Shown here: positions 41,450 to 45,576 of the stretch, piece after piece | Layout: every line of letters begins with the position of its first letter | Numbering within the stretch: the first letter of the stretch is position 1 | Assembly (NCBI RefSeq): GCF_013116825.1 | Contig: NZ_JABFNS010000070.1 | Span: 1-45,576, forward strand | Direction: 5' to 3' | DNA length: 45,576 nucleotides | Source: Myxococcus xanthus | Lineage (GTDB): Bacteria > Myxococcota > Myxococcia > Myxococcales > Myxococcaceae | Translations under genes and position numbers: made by a program | Notes under the pieces: generated by a model | What the model was told of the DNA's origin: nothing | Database searches by the model: none | The model's input: the letters and a program-made list of their open reading frames with translations, nothing else

Positions 41450-41513
41450 CCAGGCGCGGCTTCTCACATGCCGACGCCACACCCGCCGGGCATGGTGCTC
41501 CGGCGGGGCTGTT
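41450..41513 (+). repeat. 64-bp direct repeat, copy 2
   Basis: Second copy (see 40974-41037), 476 bases from the first, same orientation. Its hairpin is CCCGCCGG (41482-41489) / CCGGCGGG (41500-41507). It lies downstream of the 74-residue gene. The rest of the 41,375-41,712 gap holds only this repeat and the promoter at 41649-41678. Confidence 0.9.
41482..41507 (+). terminator. Repeat-borne hairpin 2
   Basis: Perfect 8-bp stem and 10-base loop, identical to hairpin 1. It follows the 74-residue gene after a gap of 107 bases and is followed by CTGTTCTTAC. Probably a terminator. Confidence 0.55.
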
Positions 41514-41648
41514 CTTACTGCGTTGACGTCCGGCGCCACCCGCGCGGGAGGGATGCCCCTCCTTCCCGCGCGGGCATCGGTGCCGGAGGGTGTGCCGGCC
41601 CGGCCTCGTGCCTCTTTGGTGCAAACCTCCCAAAGCAGCAAACCCTGA

Positions 41649-41678
41649 TTGTCACGACTTGGCAGCTTGTCCTATATG
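41649..41678 (+). promoter_or_regulatory. Promoter of the JAMM lipoprotein pair
   Basis: TTGTCA (41649-41654) and TATATG (41673-41678) are spaced by 18 bases, giving an RNA start near 41686 and a leader of about 27 bases with GGGAGGGG before the ATG. It lies after the terminator-like repeat hairpin, so the pair downstream has its own transcription start. Confidence 0.5.
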
Positions 41679-41712
41679 GACTCCAATTCCTGATTTCGGA
41701 CGGGAGGGGTCC

Positions 41713-42342
41713 ATGACAGCAGCTCGGTTGGGACGCGTCGCAGCGCTCGGCATGGCCATTGGCTGCGCCGGGGCCCCTGAACCGAGTGGCACGCGGGACT
41801 ATTGGCGCTCAGGCCCCCACGTCTACGTGCGAGGCCCCTGGGAAGCCATCACCCCGTCCTCTGACGTGGACGAGGTCATCGACCAACTCTGCCCTGCTGT
41901 CATGGAGCTGCCGCGCGCGATGGAGCGCGACTATGGGCAGGAGTATTGCGGCGCCATCTATTCGCTGGGAGACGGCATCTACCACGCCAGCATGCCCTCA
42001 CCTCTGGGCGAGCCCGAACCGGTTGGCCCCTCGAAGAGGAAGAAGTGCATCCCCCCTCGCTATGTGGCCGACCCGAGAGGGCGAACGGTAGTCCTCGGAG
42101 ACTTCCACAGCCACCCGTGGGCGCCCTCGTCACTGTCGCTCGTGGACCGGCTTGCCGAGACGCAAATCTGGACCATCCGCATCCAGTTTGACCGCGCCTG
42201 CACCATCACCAAGCTCGTACCGAATCTCAGCAGTGAGCAACCCGGAGAGGTCTACCTCCGACAACGTAATCGCTGGAAGTTGGTGGGCATCATCAAGCAC
42301 GAGAACAAGGCGCTCGGGCTCGTCACTACGGTGGATGACTGA
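41713..42342 (+). CDS. Lipoprotein with a JAMM (MPN/JAB) metalloprotease motif
   Basis: 209 residues, with a strong GGGAGGGG site before the ATG. The signal peptide ARLGRVAALGMAIGC bears a lipobox (MAIGC, Cys near 18). The mature part contains both halves of the JAMM zinc-hydrolase motif: QEYCGAIYS supplies the conserved Glu in the E-x-C-G context, and GDFHSHPWAPSSLSLVD gives H-x-H-P, then S-x-x-D with the same spacing as Rpn11 (HTHP to SSVD). All four metal and catalytic positions are present. JAMM proteins cut isopeptide or C-terminal linkages (or serve in phage tail K proteins); a secreted lipidated form in a prophage is unusual. The substrate is unknown. Confidence 0.75.
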   Translation: MTAARLGRVAALGMAIGCAGAPEPSGTRDYWRSGPHVYVRGPWEAITPSSDVDEVIDQLCPAVMELPRAMERDYGQEYCGAIYSLGDGIYHASMPSPLGEPEPVGPSKRKKCIPPRYVADPRGRTVVLGDFHSHPWAPSSLSLVDRLAETQIWTIRIQFDRACTITKLVPNLSSEQPGEVYLRQRNRWKLVGIIKHENKALGLVTTVDD

Positions 42343-42393
42343 GGGCTGCGCGTGTCTATGCACATCCGAAATCGTGGCCCGCACGGAGGCCCC

Positions 42394-42813
42394 ATGAAGC
42401 GCGTCCTGCTCCCCCTTCTCTGCGTGCTGCCCGCATGCGCTCTATTCCAGAAGCCGCCGCGCCCGGTGCATGCGCCGCCGGAAGAGGCTGCCGCCTTCCA
42501 AATCCCGCTCGCGATTCCAAGCGAAGGGCTCCAGGTCATCAGCGGCACCACCCTGCGCGCCGTCCAACTCGCCATGGAGGACTACCTGCCCTGGGACCGG
42601 AAGCTGCCCAAGGACGCCACACCGCTCTACGAGTGCCTCAACCGCCGCGAGTCCTACGAGGTCGCAACAGCGCCGGCATCCCCCGGAGTTGTGCTCGTCA
42701 GCATCATCCCGAACCCGAAGAAGTGCGACATCGGCACGGCGCCCACCCTGGAGGGAGGCGCCACCTATGCGATTGACGTGAACGGCTGGCGCATCCTCGC
42801 GGTGCAGGAGTAG
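42394..42813 (+). CDS. Lipoprotein of unknown function paired with the JAMM lipoprotein
   Basis: 139 residues, with GGAGG before the ATG. Signal peptide and lipobox KRVLLPLLCVLPAC (Cys near 15). After a Pro-rich linker the mature domain is largely beta: FQIPLAIPSEGLQVISG, TTLRAVQLAMEDYLPWD, YECLNRRESYEV, GVVLVSIIPNPKKCDIG, GGATYAIDVNGWRILAVQE, with two cysteines that could form a disulfide. No family recognised. It lies 51 bases after the JAMM gene and before a convergent terminator, so the two are likely co-transcribed. A substrate, inhibitor or partner of the JAMM enzyme is the simplest guess. Confidence 0.75.
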   Translation: MKRVLLPLLCVLPACALFQKPPRPVHAPPEEAAAFQIPLAIPSEGLQVISGTTLRAVQLAMEDYLPWDRKLPKDATPLYECLNRRESYEVATAPASPGVVLVSIIPNPKKCDIGTAPTLEGGATYAIDVNGWRILAVQE

Positions 42814-42849
42814 TCGCCGAGGAGTCGCCGCTGGGGCTGCCGGCATGGC

Positions 42850-42883
42850 CCGGCGGGGCAGCCGCATGCAGCCGCCCCGCCGG
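42850..42883. terminator. Bidirectional terminator between the lipoprotein pair and the methyltransferase
   Basis: CCGGCGGGGC (42850-42859) pairs perfectly with GCCCCGCCGG (42874-42883) around a 14-base loop. It sits between convergent stops at 42813 and 42889. The CATGG-CCCGGCGGGG stretch around it resembles the repeat hairpins at 41006 and 41482. Confidence 0.65.
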
Positions 42884-42888
42884 ATGCG

Positions 42889-43599
42889 TCATGCCGCCTT
42901 GGGCGGCCCCTCGGGAAGCGCCAGCTCGAGCCGGCGAGCCGCGGCTTCGCAGTAGCGCTCCTCGAGCTCCATTCCCACCGCGCGCCGGCCGAGCTGCTGC
43001 GCGGCGACGAGGGTGGAGCCGCTCCCCGCGAACGGGTCCAGCACCAGGCCGCCGACCGGGCAGGAGCGCTCAATCAGCAGGCGCTGCAGTTCGACGGGCT
43101 TTTCCGTCGGATGCGTCCTCACCCGGGATGGCACGGGCGCGAACCCCGCCAGGACGGCCCCCAAGCGCTTGCCCACCAGCGGCCGGCGCGTCGGGCCGGC
43201 CGCGTGCAGCACCACCTCGTAGTCCGGAGCGTAGGAGGCCGCGCAGTCCCCCATGCCCCCGCGGGCCTTCCACCAAATGAGGGCCCCCTTCGGACGCAAA
43301 TGGGCCGACGTGGCGTCGTAGAAGTCCGGCCAGGACTCCCAGTGGCAATACACGTAGGCGTGGACGTCAGGCGCTAGCGCAGCACTCGCCGCGGACAGGG
43401 CCTGGCGCAGCACCCTCATTCCCTGGCGGGAGCCATCGGCACGGATGGCTGCGGCGCTGCGCCCCCTGCCCTCGTAGGCCATCCCGTATGGCGGGTCAGT
43501 GAGCAACACGTCCACGGACGCGGACGGTAGGTCCAGCAGCTGGTCGCGGCAGTCGGCGAGGTACAGGGTGACAAGGTCGTTCTGGAAGTAGGGCTTCAC
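42889..43599 (-). CDS. DNA methyltransferase (beta class, N4-cytosine/N6-adenine)
   Basis: 236 residues from a GTG with GAAAGGA upstream. The catalytic motif IV comes first, VDVLLTDPPYGMAYEG, and the SAM-binding motif I last, LVLDPFAGSGSTLVAAQQLG, the permuted order of beta-class amino-methyltransferases. THPTEKPVELQRLLI, a typical motif X neighbour, and GMELEERYCEAAARRL are also present. The length is short and no target-recognition domain is obvious, so the specificity is not readable. It has no restriction enzyme partner here; it resembles the orphan prophage methylases (for example Mox of phage Mx8). It is convergent with the lipoprotein pair. Confidence 0.9.
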   Translation of the reverse strand: MKPYFQNDLVTLYLADCRDQLLDLPSASVDVLLTDPPYGMAYEGRGRSAAAIRADGSRQGMRVLRQALSAASAALAPDVHAYVYCHWESWPDFYDATSAHLRPKGALIWWKARGGMGDCAASYAPDYEVVLHAAGPTRRPLVGKRLGAVLAGFAPVPSRVRTHPTEKPVELQRLLIERSCPVGGLVLDPFAGSGSTLVAAQQLGRRAVGMELEERYCEAAARRLELALPEGPPKAA

Positions 43600-43698
43600 G
43601 GGTCCTTTCTCGACGCGGCGCCCCCGCCCTGCACGGAGGATGCCCGACGGCGACTGCGCCCCGGACCGACCTGCCGTCACAGCTCGGCAGCCCTGCCA

Positions 43699-43712
43699 AC
43701 AATGACCATTGT
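43699..43712. promoter_or_regulatory. 14-bp palindrome over a -35-like hexamer upstream of the methyltransferase
   Basis: ACAATG-AC-CATTGT is perfect in both arms (6+2+6). The complementary strand reads TTGACAATGGTCATTGT, so the palindrome overlaps a TTGACA hexamer in the right orientation for the methyltransferase gene. No good -10 follows at 17 bases, so the promoter is uncertain. The gap 43,600-43,949 otherwise holds an AT-rich stretch (about 43,725-43,905) and the terminator at 43912-43942. Confidence 0.5.
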
Positions 43713-43911
43713 CAACACGTCTCACACATCGACGCACCCCATTCCCAAAGATAGATCAGACAAGTAATGAAGGGGATGACAACTCCACATTCAAAACAAG
43801 AACGGCCCTTCCTCAGAGAGGTAGCGCGTCGCATCGCGGCGGGCATTGTTGCAAAAATTGTAATTGCTACGCTCAATCCCTTCATCCCTCACTGGCCTGC
43901 GGAACGACAAA

Positions 43912-43942
43912 CCCCGCCCGTCCTACATCTGGACGGGCGGGG
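43912..43942 (-). terminator. Intrinsic terminator at the end of the lysis-type operon
   Basis: CCCCGCCCGTCC (43912-43923) pairs perfectly with GGACGGGCGGGG (43931-43942) around a seven-base loop. On the minus strand the hairpin comes seven bases after the last stop and is followed by TTTG. The 12-bp stem is the strongest in the window. Confidence 0.8.
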
Positions 43943-43949
43943 CTCTCAC

Positions 43950-44162
43950 CTACCAGCCGAACGTGTACCGGACCCCGCCGCCGGCCATGGACTCCTGCCG
44001 GGTGGCCCGACCGAAGGCGTACAGGCCCAGGTGCTCTGTGAGCCGGGCCCCCACCTCCATGTGGGCGTACAGCCCAGCGAGTGAGGAGGCACCTACCTGC
44101 GCTTCAAGGTAGCCCGACCTCACAGGCACATCGGAGAGGACACGGGAGAGCCCCGCGGACAC
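43950..44162 (-). CDS. Possible beta-barrel-type prophage protein, start unclear
   Basis: About 70 residues if started at the GTG at 44162. Alternating hydrophobic and polar residues (GYLEAQVGASSLAGLYAHME, VGARLTEHLGLYAFGRA) and a C-terminal GGVRYTFGW are typical of outer-membrane beta strands ending in an aromatic residue, as recognised by the BAM machinery. The start is not clear: the GTG at 44162 directly abuts a GGAG, GTGs at 44129 and 44123 are possible, and the frame is also open into the preceding gene. A 9-bp hairpin (44150-44177) lies over the gap to the preceding gene. A spanin-like or surface role is speculation. It is followed directly by a strong terminator. Confidence 0.4.
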   Translation of the reverse strand: MSAGLSRVLSDVPVRSGYLEAQVGASSLAGLYAHMEVGARLTEHLGLYAFGRATRQESMAGGGVRYTFGW

Positions 44163-44177
44163 CTCCGCCCGCGGGGC
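44150..44177 (-). promoter_or_regulatory. Intercistronic hairpin 3 of the lysis-type operon
   Basis: GCCCCGCGG (44150-44158) and CCGCGGGGC (44169-44177) form a perfect 9-bp stem; on the minus RNA the loop GCGGAGGUGU displays GGAGG. It begins three bases after the TAG of the upstream gene. Confidence 0.5.
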
Positions 44178-44179
44178 GT

Positions 44180-44704
44180 CTAAGGGCGCGCCAGCACCGG
44201 GGCCAGGCCCGAACTGGTGACGGCGTGCGCGGCAGCGAGCGCAGCTGCGTCCGCAGACTGCGACGCCTTCTGCGCGGCTTTCTGCTCGCCGTGCATGGCC
44301 TTGAAGCTCAGTTCCACCACCGCCTGCTCGTGCGGCTTGAGCGGGCGCCAGCCGTTGGCGCGGAACCACTCGTCCGCCACCTGGAGCCCACGGGCGGCCT
44401 TGTCCCAGCCGTTGTCCGCCGGGTCCTCCGCGGCGATGTCCTCCACCACGTTGTAGGCATGGTAGGCGGCCAGGGCGATGCGCCGCTTGCGCCGCTCGCT
44501 GAGCCAGTCGCCCCCCACGACAAGGCCGACGCCGGTCACGAGGACGCCGAGCGCGGTGGCGATGCCAGAGGGCGTGAAGACGGACGCCAGGATGGTGTCG
44601 AGGATGCCGCTCGCGGCGGCTCCGGTGGCCTGAGCCAGCGCCAGCGGGGCGGCGAGGAGGACGCCGAGGGCGGCGGAGAGGATGAGCGTCTTGCGGTGCT
44701 TCAT
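44180..44704 (-). CDS. Signal-peptide membrane protein of the lysis-type operon
   Basis: 174 residues. A signal peptide (MKHRKTLILSAALGVLLAAP, cleavage near ALA-Q) is followed by a membrane span (IATALGVLVTGVGLVVGGDWL) and then a charged helical domain with SERRKRRIALAAYHAYNVVEDI, ending in an Ala-rich C-terminus. A short N-terminal export region, one span and a long helix are compatible with a holin- or spanin-type role and with tail- or wall-associated factors, but no named family is certain. Its ribosome binding site AGGAG lies in the 3' arm of a hairpin (44711-44745), and it follows the endolysin gene, so the two are likely translationally coupled. Confidence 0.6.
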   Translation of the reverse strand: MKHRKTLILSAALGVLLAAPLALAQATGAAASGILDTILASVFTPSGIATALGVLVTGVGLVVGGDWLSERRKRRIALAAYHAYNVVEDIAAEDPADNGWDKAARGLQVADEWFRANGWRPLKPHEQAVVELSFKAMHGEQKAAQKASQSADAAALAAAHAVTSSGLAPVLARP

Positions 44705-44710
44705 TGGGTG

Positions 44711-44745
44711 CTCCTGGGGGACTGCGAGTTGACAGCCCCCAGGAG
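44711..44745 (-). promoter_or_regulatory. Intercistronic hairpin 2, ribosome binding site of the membrane protein gene in its arm
   Basis: CTCCTGGGGG (44711-44720) and CCCCCAGGAG (44736-44745) form a perfect 10-bp stem. On the minus RNA the 3' arm includes AGGAG, six bases before the AUG. The 5' arm begins exactly nine bases after the stop of the upstream endolysin gene. Confidence 0.65.
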
Positions 44746-44754
44746 AAGAGGCGC

Positions 44755-45222
44755 TCACGAGGTGAAGGGCAGGCGGCAGATACCGGGCATGCGCCGGGCC
44801 CGGTAGTCGAGGCTGCTGAATGCCTTCACCTTGGCATCGTCGCGGGCCGCGTTCGCCAGGGTGAGCGTCTTTCTGTCACCACCAGATGCGCCCACCACGA
44901 CGCCGACGGCGTACCCCACCACCACCATCACGTGCTCCGGCTTCGTCGGCTCGCCCGGGCGGTGGTACAGCACCAGGTCCCCGGGCAGCACCAGGTCGCC
45001 CAGTTCCAGGCGAGCGCACTCCGTCCAGAGGCGGCCCGTGTGGTGCGTCGCGCGCCAGTCAGGCCCGCCGACCTCACGCAAGGCCCACGTCACCAAGCCG
45101 GAGCAATCGAAGACGCGCTGGCCCGTGGAGGGGTCGCGCTCCCCCTTCCCGCCCCATCGGTAGGGCGCGTGCATCTGAGACAAGACGGCGGAGAGGAAGG
45201 CGGAGCGCTGCGAGCGGGCCAT
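44755..45222 (-). CDS. NlpC/P60-family cell-wall hydrolase (endolysin-like)
   Basis: 155 residues. The N-terminus RSAFLSAVLSQMHAPYRWGGKG and FDCSGLVTWAL contain the YxWGG and DCSG(L) of the NlpC/P60 cysteine peptidase fold, with the catalytic Cys in FDCSG. The His follows in KPEHVMVVVGYA and a third polar residue after it (GVVVGASGG). A GDLVLYHRP motif lies between them. There is no signal peptide, as expected of a phage endolysin released by a holin. It would cut stem-peptide bonds in peptidoglycan. Its ribosome binding site GGGAG lies in the arm of an 11-bp hairpin (45228-45257), and the gene downstream has the same arrangement. Confidence 0.88.
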   Translation of the reverse strand: MARSQRSAFLSAVLSQMHAPYRWGGKGERDPSTGQRVFDCSGLVTWALREVGGPDWRATHHTGRLWTECARLELGDLVLPGDLVLYHRPGEPTKPEHVMVVVGYAVGVVVGASGGDRKTLTLANAARDDAKVKAFSSLDYRARRMPGICRLPFTS

Positions 45223-45227
45223 GGGGA

Positions 45228-45257
45228 CTCCCGAGGGCGAAGGGTTGCCCCCGGGAG
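45228..45257 (-). promoter_or_regulatory. Intercistronic hairpin 1, ribosome binding site of the endolysin gene in its arm
   Basis: CTCCCGAGGGC (45228-45238) and GCCCCCGGGAG (45247-45257) form 11 pairs on the minus RNA, one of them a U-G wobble. GGGAG in the 3' arm lies five bases before the AUG. The 5' arm begins exactly nine bases after the stop of the upstream gene, as in hairpin 2, and the intervening bases are nearly identical (GCGCCKCTT). Confidence 0.65.
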
Positions 45258-45266
45258 AAGCGGCGC

Positions 45267-45576
45267 TCAGGGCCGCGGGCGGAACGCAGCGGGGCGCGGC
45301 TCTTCGTTGAGCCGCAGCAGCAGGCTCTTCATTTCGCTGAGGTCGGAGCGAATGCTGGTGACCACGCCATCCATGCGCTCCTGGCGCAACTCCGTGGCGT
45401 GCAGGGACTTGCCCTGGGCATGCTGGTTCGCGCGCAGCTCCAGCACGTCCTGAGAGAGGCGCGTCACCACGCCATAGGTGACGCCAGCGGAGAAGGCGGC
45501 GATGACGAAGCTGCCGGCGAGCGACAGCGTCAACGTGGTGGTGGAGGACAAGGGCCGGGGGGATTCGGATTGGGGG
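45267..45576 (-). CDS. Membrane-anchored coiled-coil protein, 5' end beyond the window
   Basis: About 100 codons are visible. No stop interrupts the frame up to the right edge, and no ribosome binding site precedes the TTG at 45551, so the true start is probably outside the window. One membrane segment (LTLSLAGSFVIAAFSAGVTYGVV) is followed by a heptad-patterned coiled coil (RLSQDVLELRANQHAQGKSLHATELRQERMDGVVTS, read as separate short stretches) and a Pro/Arg-rich end. A single span plus coiled coil next to an endolysin is compatible with a holin-like or tail-associated protein. It ends nine bases before intercistronic hairpin 1. Confidence 0.6.
   Translation of the reverse strand, partial: PQSESPRPLSSTTTLTLSLAGSFVIAAFSAGVTYGVVTRLSQDVLELRANQHAQGKSLHATELRQERMDGVVTSIRSDLSEMKSLLLRLNEEPRPAAFRPRP

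Larger units (their letters stand above)
32512..45576. mobile_element. Prophage-like element, left part only
   Basis: From the tRNA-Arg to the window edge every recognisable gene is phage-type: replication-initiation-like protein, RusA-like resolvase, phage-like sigma factor, orphan DNA methyltransferase, NlpC/P60 hydrolase with lysis-type membrane neighbours, and many tiny genes in stop/start overlaps. No integrase, repressor, terminase, capsid or tail gene is present, and no second copy of the tRNA 3' end was found within the window, so the far end lies outside. The host-like lepA, pyr and mnmA region stops before the tRNA. Boundaries: left edge inferred to be the tRNA 3' end. Confidence 0.82.

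Noticed and set aside
43767..44084. 105-codon open frame on the plus strand with a hydrophobic stretch
   Set aside because: The strong 12-bp terminator of the minus-strand operon lies inside the frame, the second half overlaps the beta-barrel-like gene on the other strand, and no ribosome binding site is well placed. The first 48 codons are in an AT-rich stretch and could still be a short gene.
32584..45576. CRISPR array or second attachment site inside the element
   Set aside because: The only repeats seen are the two 64-bp copies at 40974 and 41450, too few and too far apart for CRISPR, and I found no second copy of the tRNA 3' end.

Overview
The window is high-GC chromosomal DNA that fits a myxobacterium (Myxococcus or a close relative). 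The clues are the strong G/C third-position bias, frequent GTG starts and stop/start overlaps, the menaquinone genes and the many short lipoproteins. The taxonomic call is an inference from style and gene content, not a database match. Bases 1 to about 32,510 are ordinary host chromosome; about 32,512 to the right edge is one end of a prophage-like element next to a tRNA-Arg gene.

Host part. At the left, a cut-off isochorismate synthase gene (menF) diverges from a tightly overlapped operon: DAHP synthase, menaquinone C-methyltransferase, shikimate kinase, a dehydroquinase/shikimate dehydrogenase fusion, chorismate synthase, dehydroquinate synthase and EPSP synthase. All seven steps to chorismate are encoded together, and the divergent menF and embedded menG use chorismate for menaquinone. 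Citrate synthase, a convergent acyl-CoA synthetase, an acidic zinc-ribbon protein, a secreted bifunctional-nuclease-family protein and pyruvate kinase follow. A minus-strand run reads lepA, lepB, pyrB, pyrC, carA and a hypothetical gene. Next come two sugar-nucleotide enzymes led by a tiny ribbon-helix-helix gene, a repeat lipoprotein, a cupin, a SPOR-domain membrane protein, an HU/IHF-type protein, a FecR-like lipoprotein, mnmA, cca, a previously easy-to-miss 38-residue ORF, a Cys/His protein, a fatty acid desaturase and tRNA-Arg(CCT).

Prophage part. A plus-strand block (32.6-37.8 kb) holds small hypothetical genes, a lipoprotein, an ASCH-like protein whose C-terminus resembles a sliding-clamp-binding motif, and a replication-initiation-like protein. 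Facing it is a minus-strand block of RusA-like resolvase, sigma-70-like factor, a Cys-rich protein and an orphan. Then come short plus-strand genes, one of them flanked by 64-bp direct repeats and preceded by a hairpin that would hide its ribosome binding site. A promoter-to-terminator cassette of two lipoproteins follows, the first carrying a complete JAMM metalloprotease motif. The right end has a beta-class DNA methyltransferase behind an operator-like palindrome. After it is a minus-strand lysis-type operon (membrane protein, NlpC/P60 hydrolase, signal-peptide membrane protein, beta-barrel-like tail protein) with an intercistronic hairpin before each downstream gene. No integrase, repressor or structural genes are in the window, so the element continues to the right.

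Most interesting candidates: the JAMM lipoprotein pair, the hairpin-coupled lysis operon, the repeat-flanked gene cassette with its occluded ribosome binding site, the prophage sigma factor, the ASCH/clamp-motif protein and the 38-residue secreted peptide.
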